A stretch of 5,396 bases of DNA from Flemingiibacterium sp045649205 (GTDB lineage: Bacteria; Bacillota; Clostridia; Oscillospirales; CAG-272): contig JAZRPJ010000213.1 in NCBI GenBank assembly GCA_045649205.1, positions 1 through 5,396 of the forward strand. Reading direction: 5' to 3'. Positions within the stretch are counted from its first letter, which is position 1. Each line of letters starts with the position of its first letter. Below the pieces are notes generated by a model that was not told where the DNA came from, made no database searches, and saw nothing but the letters and a program-made list of their open reading frames with translations. Below, piece by piece: positions 1 through 5,350 of this stretch. Position numbers and translations under genes: made by a program.

Positions 1-8
1 CAATAACG

Positions 9-38
9 AAACGGCGATGTCAAAACACATCGCCGTTT
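9..38 (-). terminator. Rho-independent-type hairpin downstream of mscL
   Basis: A perfect 12-bp inverted repeat (AAACGGCGATGT at 9-20, ACATCGCCGTTT at 27-38) with a 6-nt loop lies 13 bp beyond the mscL stop. On the minus strand the stem is followed by TTCGTTATTG-like sequence, a weak U-tract. On the plus strand it is followed by TTTTA, so it may also stop transcripts arriving from the left. The first 14 bases of the window repeat, in inverse orientation, part of the terminator at 3707-3734. Confidence 0.75.
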
Positions 39-51
39 TATCATGTATGGA

Positions 52-630
52 TTACTTCTTTACGGAATCGCGGATGTCGCGGAGAAGTTCGGCTTGCTCC
101 TTGATGAGAGCCACAAAGGCATCCTTTTCTGCCTTTTCAGACTCAGCTGCTGCCGCTGCCGCTTCTGCTTCTGCTGCAGCTTTTGCATCCTCTTCAGCCT
201 TCTTGGCTGCCGCTGCTTCTTCCTCTGCCGCGAGCTTCTTCGCATTAAGCTTGCGCTCGGTGGAGCGGATAAGACGAACTGCTGTAAATATGCAGAGTGC
301 GATAATGAAGAAATCAATTATAGACTGAATCCAAAGTCCGTAGGAAATCGCAATTTCAGCAACCTCCTCCACGCCTTCCGCATTGATCACAGCCTCACGG
401 AGAACATATTTCCATTCGTTAATGCTCACGCCGCTGGTGAAGTAGGTCATAACCGGAGTGATGATATTCTTCACAAGTCCGTTTACGATCGCGTTGAATG
501 CACCGCCGACAACAACCGCAACGGCAAGATCAAGTACGTTGCCCTTGGTTATAAAATTCTTGAAGTCGGTGAAGAAGCCAACACGCTCCTCGTTCATCTT
601 TTTTACTGCATCCTTTGTCTTTTTTACCAT
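52..630 (-). CDS. mscL: Large-conductance mechanosensitive channel MscL, with extended C-terminal arm
   Basis: MscL forms a homopentameric pore in the cytoplasmic membrane that opens under high membrane tension and releases solutes during hypo-osmotic shock. The 192-residue product has the family signature near the N-terminus: an amphipathic start (GFFTDFKNFITKGNV, about 18-32), then TM1 with DLAVAVVVGGAFNAIVNGLV (34-53) and IITPV, a periplasmic loop, and TM2 around 98-120 (SYGLWIQSIIDFFIIALCIF). The final LLRDIRDSVKK matches the short C-terminal bundle helix of the family. Typical MscL has about 130-150 residues. The excess here is an 11-residue N-terminal extension and an Ala/Glu/Lys-rich stretch at about 128-170. 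The ATG at 628-630 is preceded by AGGAGA (639-644) 8 nt upstream. An internal ATG at residue 12 is closer to the usual MscL start but lacks as good an SD. The gene lies 33 bp behind the AraC-type gene with no terminator between, so co-transcription is likely. Confidence 0.97.
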   Translation of the reverse strand: MVKKTKDAVKKMNEERVGFFTDFKNFITKGNVLDLAVAVVVGGAFNAIVNGLVKNIITPVMTYFTSGVSINEWKYVLREAVINAEGVEEVAEIAISYGLWIQSIIDFFIIALCIFTAVRLIRSTERKLNAKKLAAEEEAAAAKKAEEDAKAAAEAEAAAAAAESEKAEKDAFVALIKEQAELLRDIRDSVKK

Positions 631-663
631 GATTAAAATCTCCTTTTTGTCTTTATTTTATTT

Positions 664-1545
664 TTAATAGTTACCCTTGTTAAGCTTTGACTTTGTAGGG
701 GTTACCCCGATTATCTGCTTGTACATACGAGTAAAATAGGAAAGATTGTCAAAGCCGCACATCCGCCCTATTTCGCTCACCGAATATTTTCCTTCATTAA
801 GCAGCTTTTCCGCTTCTCTGCACCTGAAGTTATTGAGATACTGGATCACCGTAAGTCCGGTTTCCCTACGAAATTCACGGCAGAAATAGAATTTACTTAC
901 ATTAACATTTTCCGCTATCTCATCAACGGTCAGCTGTTCATTGAAATGAGCGCGTATATATCCGATTGCCTTACGTACAGATTCGCCGCGACCATTCTCA
1001 AGATCAGCATTTACGGAATACCTGCGGCAGACCGCCACCATCAGTGAAAGCAACGCCGCCTTGATCGATGCCATAGTATACGGTTCTCCGTCATTTGCTA
1101 CGCTTATCTCCTCCATTGCCTTTGTGAAGAGCTCTGAAATTTCAGCGTCCTTTATTACCGGGTCGAACTTAACACATGATATGTCAATATCGTTCTTCTT
1201 TAAAAACGAGCTGTCAATAATAAGGCAGTCGTGTGTTTTTCCCAGAAAACGCGTACTGTGAGTCATATTAGAGGAAAAAATCGCGATATCGCCCACATCC
1301 ACATCATATGCCTTCTGTCCGCACTTGATGGTGCTGGGTTTGTGAAAATACAGCAGCTCCACATTTTCATGCCAATTCGGCATTGTTCCATTACAGTCGA
1401 AATGAGCAATAAAGGGTTTTGACATATCCTTTATGTCGTGATCTTCAAAGTTAGGTGAGGCTGTACATTCGCCTGGAGTACAATCAAGTAGATTGCCGCA
1501 ATTGTCATATAAAAAATCACCGCAAGCATCATATTCATTAGGCAC
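664..1545 (-). CDS. AraC-family transcriptional regulator (cupin sensor plus double HTH)
   Basis: This is a DNA-binding regulator, probably controlling the divergent sugar operon. The N-terminal half carries a cupin-like sensor (about residues 44-110: MPNWHENVELLYFH, then VDVGDIAIFSSNMTHSTRF), typical of sugar-responsive AraC proteins. The C-terminal 100 residues are a standard AraC/XylS domain: first HTH in LTVDEIAENVNVSKFYFCREF, second in YSVSEIGRMCGFDNLSYFTRMYK, ending GVTPTK. I chose the GTG at 1543-1545 (293 aa) because AGGAGGAGG lies 8 nt upstream (1554-1562). The frame is open to a TTG at 1573-1575 (303 aa), but that codon has no usable SD. The N-terminus before the sensor holds four Cys within 20 residues. 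A promoter at 1650-1678 would give a leader of about 98 nt that contains the GCAATATTG repeats, suggesting autoregulation. The effector is unknown. Confidence 0.93.
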   Translation of the reverse strand: MPNEYDACGDFLYDNCGNLLDCTPGECTASPNFEDHDIKDMSKPFIAHFDCNGTMPNWHENVELLYFHKPSTIKCGQKAYDVDVGDIAIFSSNMTHSTRFLGKTHDCLIIDSSFLKKNDIDISCVKFDPVIKDAEISELFTKAMEEISVANDGEPYTMASIKAALLSLMVAVCRRYSVNADLENGRGESVRKAIGYIRAHFNEQLTVDEIAENVNVSKFYFCREFRRETGLTVIQYLNNFRCREAEKLLNEGKYSVSEIGRMCGFDNLSYFTRMYKQIIGVTPTKSKLNKGNY

Positions 1546-1553
1546 GTCCTGCA

Positions 1554-1562
1554 CCTCCTCCT
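1554..1562 (-). promoter_or_regulatory. Ribosome binding site deciding the regulator start
   Basis: Read on the minus strand, AGGAGGAGG sits 8 nt before the GTG at 1543-1545. It lies inside the longer reading frame that could begin at TTG 1575, and it argues that translation really begins at the GTG. Confidence 0.7.
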
Positions 1563-1596
1563 GAATATCGTACAAACCTGTCGATTACCCAAAAAA

Positions 1597-1626
1597 GCAA
1601 TATTGTGTTAAATGTTGGCAATATTG
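1597..1626 (+). promoter_or_regulatory. Tandem operator repeats for the AraC-family regulator
   Basis: GCAATATTG occurs at 1597-1605 and again, identically, at 1618-1626, with a 21-bp period (two helical turns). Each has the palindromic core CAATATTG. The second copy ends 4 bp before the rightward -35 hexamer, and the two copies centre near -65 and -44 relative to the expected start. This is the geometry known for AraC-family class II activation. Relative to the leftward promoter both copies lie downstream of the start point, where binding would block transcription of the regulator. Binding by this regulator is inferred. Confidence 0.7.
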
Positions 1627-1630
1627 GCTC

Positions 1631-1659
1631 TTGAAAAATCCTCACAAACATTATATAAT
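1631..1659 (+). promoter_or_regulatory. Sigma-A promoter for the isomerase-oxidoreductase operon
   Basis: TTGAAA (1631-1636), a 17-bp spacer and TATAAT (1654-1659) form a near-consensus promoter. Transcription should begin near 1666, giving a leader of about 60 nt before the ATG at 1725. The -10 overlaps that of the opposing promoter. Confidence 0.8.
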
Positions 1660-1678
1660 AAAACCAGAGAAATTTCAA
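1650..1678 (-). promoter_or_regulatory. Sigma-A promoter for the AraC-type regulator (and mscL)
   Basis: On the minus strand TTGAAA (1678-1673), a 17-bp spacer and TATAAT (1655-1650) mirror the rightward promoter exactly. Transcription should start near 1643. The palindrome ATTATATAAT (1650-1659) supplies both -10 boxes, so polymerase can occupy only one promoter at a time. Confidence 0.75.
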
Positions 1679-1724
1679 GACTTTAGGAAAAAATAGTTTG
1701 AAATATTTTTAGGAGGAGAATGAT

Positions 1725-2579
1725 ATGTATAAATTCCCAGTCGGCGCACTCCTTGAGTCTTTCCGTCTTCCTACATACGAAGCCGTAAAAAAGGCTGCTG
1801 CTATAGGACTTGACGGAGTTCAGCTTTACGCAACAAAAGGAGAAAACTCCGCCGAAAATCTTTCCGGCCCAAAAGCAAAGGCGCTTCTTAAGTTTGTTAA
1901 GGATAACGGGCTCGTTTTTTCCGCGCTCTGCGGCGACCTCGGTATGGGCTTCGGCAACCCCGAGCTTAATCCGGTAAACGTGGAAAAGTCCAAAAGGATC
2001 CTTGATCTCGCAAAAGAGCTTGAATGCAATATTGTGACAACTCACATCGGAGTTGTTCCTGCAGACAAGAATCACGAGCGCTATAAGATCATGCAGGATG
2101 CCTGCGGTCAGCTTGCCGAGTATGCGGATTCACTCGATGCGCATTTTGCAATCGAAACCGGTCCCGAGCCTTCTGCTGTGCTGAAGGAATTTCTTGACAG
2201 CCTCGGTTCAAAGGGCGTTGCGGTAAACCTTGACCCCGCTAACCTGGCAATGGTTATCGGCGACGATGCCGTAACCGCAGTTCATAACCTCAAGGATTAC
2301 ATCGTACATACCCACGCCAAGGACGGAGTAATGCTTAAGAAGGTCAACCCCGAATATATTTACAAGGTTCTTCATCCCGTTCCACCGGAAATTCAGGCTA
2401 TCAAAGCCTTCGAAGAAGTCCCCCTCGGCACGGGCTCGGTTGATTTCCACGCATATCTTGCGGCACTTGAGGAAATCGGTTACCGCGGATACCTCACTAT
2501 CGAGCGTGAAGTGGGCGACTGCCCCGAAAAAGACATCATCACCGCAAGAGATTATCTGCGTGACGTAATGGCAAAATAA
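1725..2579 (+). CDS. Sugar phosphate isomerase/epimerase family protein (xylose isomerase-like TIM barrel)
   Basis: The 284-residue protein is of the AP_endonuc_2/xylose isomerase-like TIM-barrel family, cytosolic metal-dependent enzymes that isomerise or epimerise sugars, keto-sugars or cyclitols. Visible family features in order are GLDGVQLY (strand 2), TTHIGV (104-110), AIETG with putative ligand E144, VNLDPANL with D170, HTHAKD with H195/H197, GTGSVDF (235-241) and the C-terminal LTIERE with E260. This E/D/H/E set is the usual divalent-metal site. Length is typical. The ATG follows an excellent AGGAGGA (1711-1717). It is the first gene of a two-gene operon, 38 bp ahead of the Gfo/Idh/MocA oxidoreductase, a pairing common in inositol, uncommon-sugar and 3-keto-glycoside metabolism. 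The substrate cannot be assigned. IolE-like dehydratases and C-glycoside deglycosidase alpha subunits share the fold and remain alternatives, though no small partner subunit gene for the latter is present. Confidence 0.92.
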   Translation: MYKFPVGALLESFRLPTYEAVKKAAAIGLDGVQLYATKGENSAENLSGPKAKALLKFVKDNGLVFSALCGDLGMGFGNPELNPVNVEKSKRILDLAKELECNIVTTHIGVVPADKNHERYKIMQDACGQLAEYADSLDAHFAIETGPEPSAVLKEFLDSLGSKGVAVNLDPANLAMVIGDDAVTAVHNLKDYIVHTHAKDGVMLKKVNPEYIYKVLHPVPPEIQAIKAFEEVPLGTGSVDFHAYLAALEEIGYRGYLTIEREVGDCPEKDIITARDYLRDVMAK

Positions 2580-2617
2580 ATTACAGAAATTATATTTTGA
2601 GAAAAGAGGATAAAACA

Positions 2618-3691
2618 ATGAAAAAGCTCAGAATCGGTATGATCGGCGCCGGCAACATCGCAAAGACTCACCTTGTTTCTTATTCCAGAAACGACTATGC
2701 AGAAGTAGTTGCCATCTGCGATATCAACGAAGCAACCCTTAACGAAACCGCTGACCAGTACGGTATTGAAAAGCGTTTCACCAGCGTTGACGAAATGCTT
2801 AAGAGCGTAGAGCTTGACGCTGCAGACGTTTGCGTATGGAACTGCGCTCACGCATCCTGCTCCATCGCGGCTCTCAACGCAGGTCTTAATGTAATGTGTG
2901 AAAAGCCTATGGCTATGAATGCAGCAGAGGCGCAGGCTATGGCTGATGCTGCAAAGGCAAACAACAAGCTCCTCATGATCGGCTTCGTAACCCGTTTCAG
3001 CACCCAGGCACAGATCGCAAAAGATTTTATTGACAACGGTGAGCTTGGTGAAGTTTACTATGCCAAGGCATCATATCTCCGCCGCCACGGAAATCCCGGC
3101 GGTTGGTTCTCCGACAAGTCACGCTCCGGCGGCGGATGCGTAGTTGACATCGGCGTTCATCCCCTCGACCTCACCCGTTACCTCATGGGCAACCCCAAGC
3201 CTGTTTCCGTTTCCGCATTCGTTACCGACCGCGTAAGAGATGAGCACAAGCTCCTCAAGACCAATGTTGGCTGGATGCCCAGAGGCGCTGATCCGCTTAC
3301 CGACACCAACGACGTTGAAACCGCGGGTACCGCACTCATCACCTACGAGGACGGAAAGGCTACACTTCTCGAATGCTCCTACGATATACATATGGACGCA
3401 GGCTTTGACTCAACCGGACGCACCATCTTCGGTACAAAGGGCTCCATAAACCTTGATAAAATGATGTTCTACACCGATCACAACGGCTTCCTCGTTAACT
3501 CGGAGATCAAGGACGTTGATAACTACAAGGATGCAAAAGATCTGTTCCAGAACGAAATCGACCACTTCGTTGACTGCTGCCTTAACGGCACCGAATGCGA
3601 AGCAAAAGCAGAGGACGGCGTCGTAGTTATGAAGATTCTCGACGCTATTTACGAATCCGCAAGAATCGGCAAATCAGTTGAAATTAAATAA
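2618..3691 (+). CDS. Gfo/Idh/MocA family NAD(P)-dependent oxidoreductase
   Basis: The 357-residue protein is a sugar or cyclitol dehydrogenase of the Gfo/Idh/MocA family. The N-terminal Rossmann domain (about 1-125) begins with IGMIGAGNIAKTH (GxGxxA dinucleotide motif at 10-15), has acidic D35 after strand 2 (AICDIN), and contains the EKP motif (95-97) whose K96 is the usual catalytic lysine. The C-terminal alpha/beta domain has GGGCVVDIGVHPLDL (171-185); D177 and H181 are the conserved catalytic pair. The ATG at 2618 is chosen because AGAGGA (2605-2610) lies 7 nt upstream; an in-frame TTG at 2597 would place that SD inside the gene. Together with the upstream isomerase it suggests oxidation of a sugar hydroxyl followed or preceded by isomerisation. 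Cofactor preference and substrate are not resolved; D35 would favour NAD over NADP by family precedent. Confidence 0.94.
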   Translation: MKKLRIGMIGAGNIAKTHLVSYSRNDYAEVVAICDINEATLNETADQYGIEKRFTSVDEMLKSVELDAADVCVWNCAHASCSIAALNAGLNVMCEKPMAMNAAEAQAMADAAKANNKLLMIGFVTRFSTQAQIAKDFIDNGELGEVYYAKASYLRRHGNPGGWFSDKSRSGGGCVVDIGVHPLDLTRYLMGNPKPVSVSAFVTDRVRDEHKLLKTNVGWMPRGADPLTDTNDVETAGTALITYEDGKATLLECSYDIHMDAGFDSTGRTIFGTKGSINLDKMMFYTDHNGFLVNSEIKDVDNYKDAKDLFQNEIDHFVDCCLNGTECEAKAEDGVVVMKILDAIYESARIGKSVEIK

Positions 3692-3706
3692 TCTAAATAC
3701 GCAAGT

Positions 3707-3734
3707 GCTCCCGTTTCGTTATTGAAACGGGAGC
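3707..3734 (+). terminator. Stem-loop terminator of the isomerase-oxidoreductase operon
   Basis: An 11-bp perfect stem (GCTCCCGTTTC at 3707-3717 with GAAACGGGAGC at 3724-3734) and loop GTTATT begin 15 bp after the stop codon. The following GTTTCA is a short T-tract, so efficiency is uncertain. The hairpin forms most of a 34-bp sequence repeated at 3974-4007. Confidence 0.75.
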
Positions 3735-3738
3735 GTTT

Positions 3739-3974
3739 CAGACTGTAGAAAAGGTGTTTCAAGGAAATCTCTTTGTCGTTTTGGACAAGGACGGAGATTC
3801 ATCAAAGCCTCCCCTTTTGGGGGAGGTGGCACGGCGAATGCGTGACGGAGAGAGCTTTTAGCCAATATTCGCCCTCTCAGTCGCCTACGGCGACAGCTCT
3901 CCCATTGGGAGAGCCTTATATTTTTGTGCAACTTTTTATAATTGACTTTTAGCAAGATGTTTTTCGACAGTCTG
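3739..3974. mobile_element. MITE-like palindromic element, 236 bp, non-coding
   Basis: The ends are 14-bp inverted repeats: CAGACTGTAGAAAA at 3739-3752 and TTTTCGACAGTCTG at 3961-3974 (13 of 14 match). Inside are hairpins: AATCTC/GAGATT with TTGTC/GACAA (3766-3799), CCTCCCC/GGGGAGG (3808-3826), GTCGCC/GGCGAC (3880-3894) and GCTCTCCC/GGGAGAGC (3896-3914). The half at 3804-3852 resembles the reverse complement of 3871-3917, making the core a large imperfect palindrome. No transposase or credible reading frame is present. The layout fits a non-autonomous miniature element; from memory, GGGGGAGGTGGCACGG-type palindromes are widespread in gut Firmicutes. It could instead be a non-mobile intergenic repeat. 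Confidence 0.65.
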
Positions 3975-3975
3975 T

Positions 3976-4009
3976 GCTCCCGTTTTGTTATTGAAACGAG
4001 AGCGTTTTT
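3976..4009 (+). terminator. Second copy of the terminator hairpin
   Basis: GCTCCCGTTTT (3976-3986) pairs with GAAACGAGAGC (3993-4003) with one C-A mismatch and a terminal G-T pair, loop GTTATT. It is followed by a better T-tract than the first copy (GTTTTTAT from 4004). It would shield htpG from upstream transcription. Confidence 0.65.
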
Positions 4010-4053
4010 ATGTATAAAATTAATAACAAGCTGTAACAAAACGGGAACAGCTC

Positions 4054-4082
4054 TTGACATCACCTCATTTTTTTGTTAAAAT
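4054..4082 (+). promoter_or_regulatory. Sigma-A promoter of htpG
   Basis: TTGACA (4054-4059), a 17-bp spacer and TAAAAT (4077-4082) give an expected start near 4089 and a leader of about 170 nt. No CIRCE (HrcA) inverted repeat of the TTAGCACTC type is seen here or in the leader, so heat control, if any, must act another way. A small inverted repeat AGCTGT/ACAGCT (4029-4034, 4047-4052) lies just upstream of the -35. Confidence 0.7.
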
Positions 4083-4088
4083 ATAATG

Positions 4089-4259
4089 GAGGTAATATCT
4101 TAATTTATTAACCACCCCAAAAATACGCAAAAGAGGTAACAAGTCTGAAAATGGGTCATTTTCAGACGGGTAAGTTTTGTGCCTTTTGCATCTCCGATGC
4201 AAATTTCCTTTCGGAAACCGGTACAAACCTTTAAATCGTTAGAAAGGAATGGTCATAAA
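4089..4259 (+). promoter_or_regulatory. Structured 5' leader of htpG, candidate cis-regulatory RNA
   Basis: This stretch has no gene but many complementary segments. Hairpin A is an 11-bp perfect stem, 4143-4153 with 4157-4167. TTTGTGCC (4176-4183) can pair with GGTACAAA (4220-4227) to enclose hairpin B (8 bp, 4185-4192 with 4196-4203) and hairpin C (TTTCC/GGAAA, 4204-4208 with 4213-4217), making a three-way junction. Immediately after it, CCTTT (4228-4232) can pair with AAAGG (4243-4247), which is the htpG Shine-Dalgarno. Alternative pairings exist: GCAAAAG (4127-4133) with CTTTTGC (4183-4189), and TTCCTTT (4205-4211) with AAAGGAA (4243-4249). I do not recognise a known riboswitch class. No folding program was run. 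Confidence 0.5.
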
Positions 4260-5350
4260 ATGTCCGAAGAAATCAAAAGCACCGAAAAAGGCGGAATCTC
4301 CGTCGAAATTGAGCACATATTTCCCATCATCAAAAAATGGCTTTATTCGGAGAAGGAGATCTTTCTCCGTGAGATCGTATCCAACGCCTGCGATGCGGTA
4401 ACAAAGCTGAAGCGCCTTTCCTCCCTTGGAGAAGCACAAATTGATGATGAAAATTATAAAATCACCGTTAAGCTCGACAAAGCGGCACGCACACTTACCG
4501 TTTCCGATAACGGTATCGGTATGACCGAGGATGAAGTCCGTCGCTATATCTGTCAGATCGCCCTCTCCGGCGCTCTCGAATTCATCGAAAAATATGAGGG
4601 GGAAAATGCCTCATCCGGCGGAATTATCGGTCACTTCGGTCTTGGCTTCTACTCCTCCTTCATGGTAAGCTCCACCGTGGACGTTATCACAAGATCCTAT
4701 AAAACCGACTCCGCTGTAAAATGGGTATGCGGAGAGGCAGGTGACTACGAAATCACCACCGATTATTACAAAGAATCACGCGGCACTGATGTTGTAATGC
4801 ACATCACCGAGGAAGAAAGCGAATTTTTGGAGGAATTCAGAATTCGTGAAATTCTCGCTAAATACTGCTCCTTCATGCCCGTGCCGATATATCTTGAGGT
4901 TGAAAAGGAAGATTCAGAGGAAAAGTCCGAGGAAACCGCAGCAGAGCCTGCACCCGTCAACGATGTAAATCCGCTTTGGCAGAAGAATCCTTCCGAGTGC
5001 ACCGACGAGGAATACAAGAGCTTCTATCACAAGGTATTTGCTGATTTCCGTGAGCCGCTTTTCCAAATTCACCTTAATGCGGATTATCCCCTTAACTTTA
5101 AGGGTATACTTTATTTCCCGAAGCTTGCCCATGAATACGACAGCCTTGAGGGTCAGGTAAAATTATACTACAATCAGGTCTTCGTGGCGGACAATATCAA
5201 AGAAGTCATCCCCGAATTTCTCCTTATGCTTAAGGGTGTGCTTGACTGTCCCGAGCTTCCGCTGAACGTATCGAGAAGCTATCTCCAAAACAGCGGATAT
5301 GTTACAAAGATATCAGCACATATAACAAAAAAGGTTGCCGACAAGCTTAC
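4260..5350 (+). CDS. htpG: Molecular chaperone HtpG (bacterial Hsp90), 3' end missing
   Basis: HtpG is the cytosolic ATP-dependent Hsp90 chaperone, a homodimer that remodels client proteins. The N-terminal GHKL ATPase domain shows FLREIVSNACDA (35-46, catalytic E38 and Mg/ATP residue N42), SDNGIGMT (82-89) and the lid-region GHFGLGFYSS (124-133). An acidic linker lies near 217-231. The middle domain includes LPLNVSRSYLQ (333-343), with R339 matching the conserved arginine that contacts ATP gamma-phosphate. The ATG at 4260 follows AAAGGA (4243-4248) at 11 nt, rather far, within a structured leader. The dimerisation domain is absent: family members run to about 620-640 residues, but only about 363 codons are genomic here. 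The frame stays open to base 5396, but residues from about 365 onward are translated adapter, not protein. The truncation is therefore a sequencing or assembly effect, not a pseudogene. Confidence 0.95.

Larger units (their letters stand above)
3705..4007 (+). repeat. 34-bp direct repeats flanking the TIR element (3705-3738 and 3974-4007)
   Basis: The two copies match at 32 of 34 positions; the differences are C/T at 3717/3986 and G/A at 3730/3999. Each includes the whole terminator hairpin with its GTTATT loop in the same orientation. The copies abut the inverted repeats of the internal element almost exactly. Confidence 0.8.

Noticed and set aside
43..636. A 197-codon open frame on the plus strand opposite mscL
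   Set aside because: It is the antisense shadow of mscL; the translation is Cys/Phe-rich without family resemblance, and the Ala-rich codons of mscL keep the frame open.
1546..1575. Longer regulator start at TTG 1575
   Set aside because: No usable Shine-Dalgarno before it, whereas AGGAGGAGG stands 8 nt before the GTG at 1545. It remains possible and would add only 10 residues.
1672..1704. ATTTCAA/TTGAAAT inverted repeat as an attenuator or second promoter
   Set aside because: A 7-bp AT-only-type stem with a 19-nt loop is weak, and the second TTGAAA has no good -10 before the start codon.
2597..2617. TTG start for the oxidoreductase
   Set aside because: The ATG at 2618 has AGAGGA at 7 nt, and MKKLRIGMIGAG is the usual beginning of this family.
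3705..4007. CRISPR array
   Set aside because: Only two copies of the repeat exist, separated by 235 bp of palindromic DNA, with no regular spacers or cas genes.
3719..4063. A 114-codon minus-strand frame in the intergenic region
   Set aside because: It runs through the terminator copies and the palindromic element, has no recognisable domain, and its content is explained by repeat DNA.
4082..4087. Perfect TATAAT as htpG -10 box
   Set aside because: It is 22 bp from TTGACA, too far, and nothing like a -35 lies 17 bp upstream; TAAAAT at 4077-4082 has the right spacing.
4086..4103. Five-codon leader peptide MEVIS ahead of htpG
   Set aside because: Its ATG lies at or before the predicted transcript start, so it is probably not translated.
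4143..4167. Hairpin A of the htpG leader as a remnant of the mobile element end
   Set aside because: It shares only TTTCAGAC with the 3736-3743 region; the match is too short to claim a relationship.
4089..4259. Hammerhead ribozyme or T-box in the htpG leader, because of the three-way junction
   Set aside because: No CUGANGA/GAAA hammerhead core and no T-box sequence such as AGGGTGGNACC could be found.
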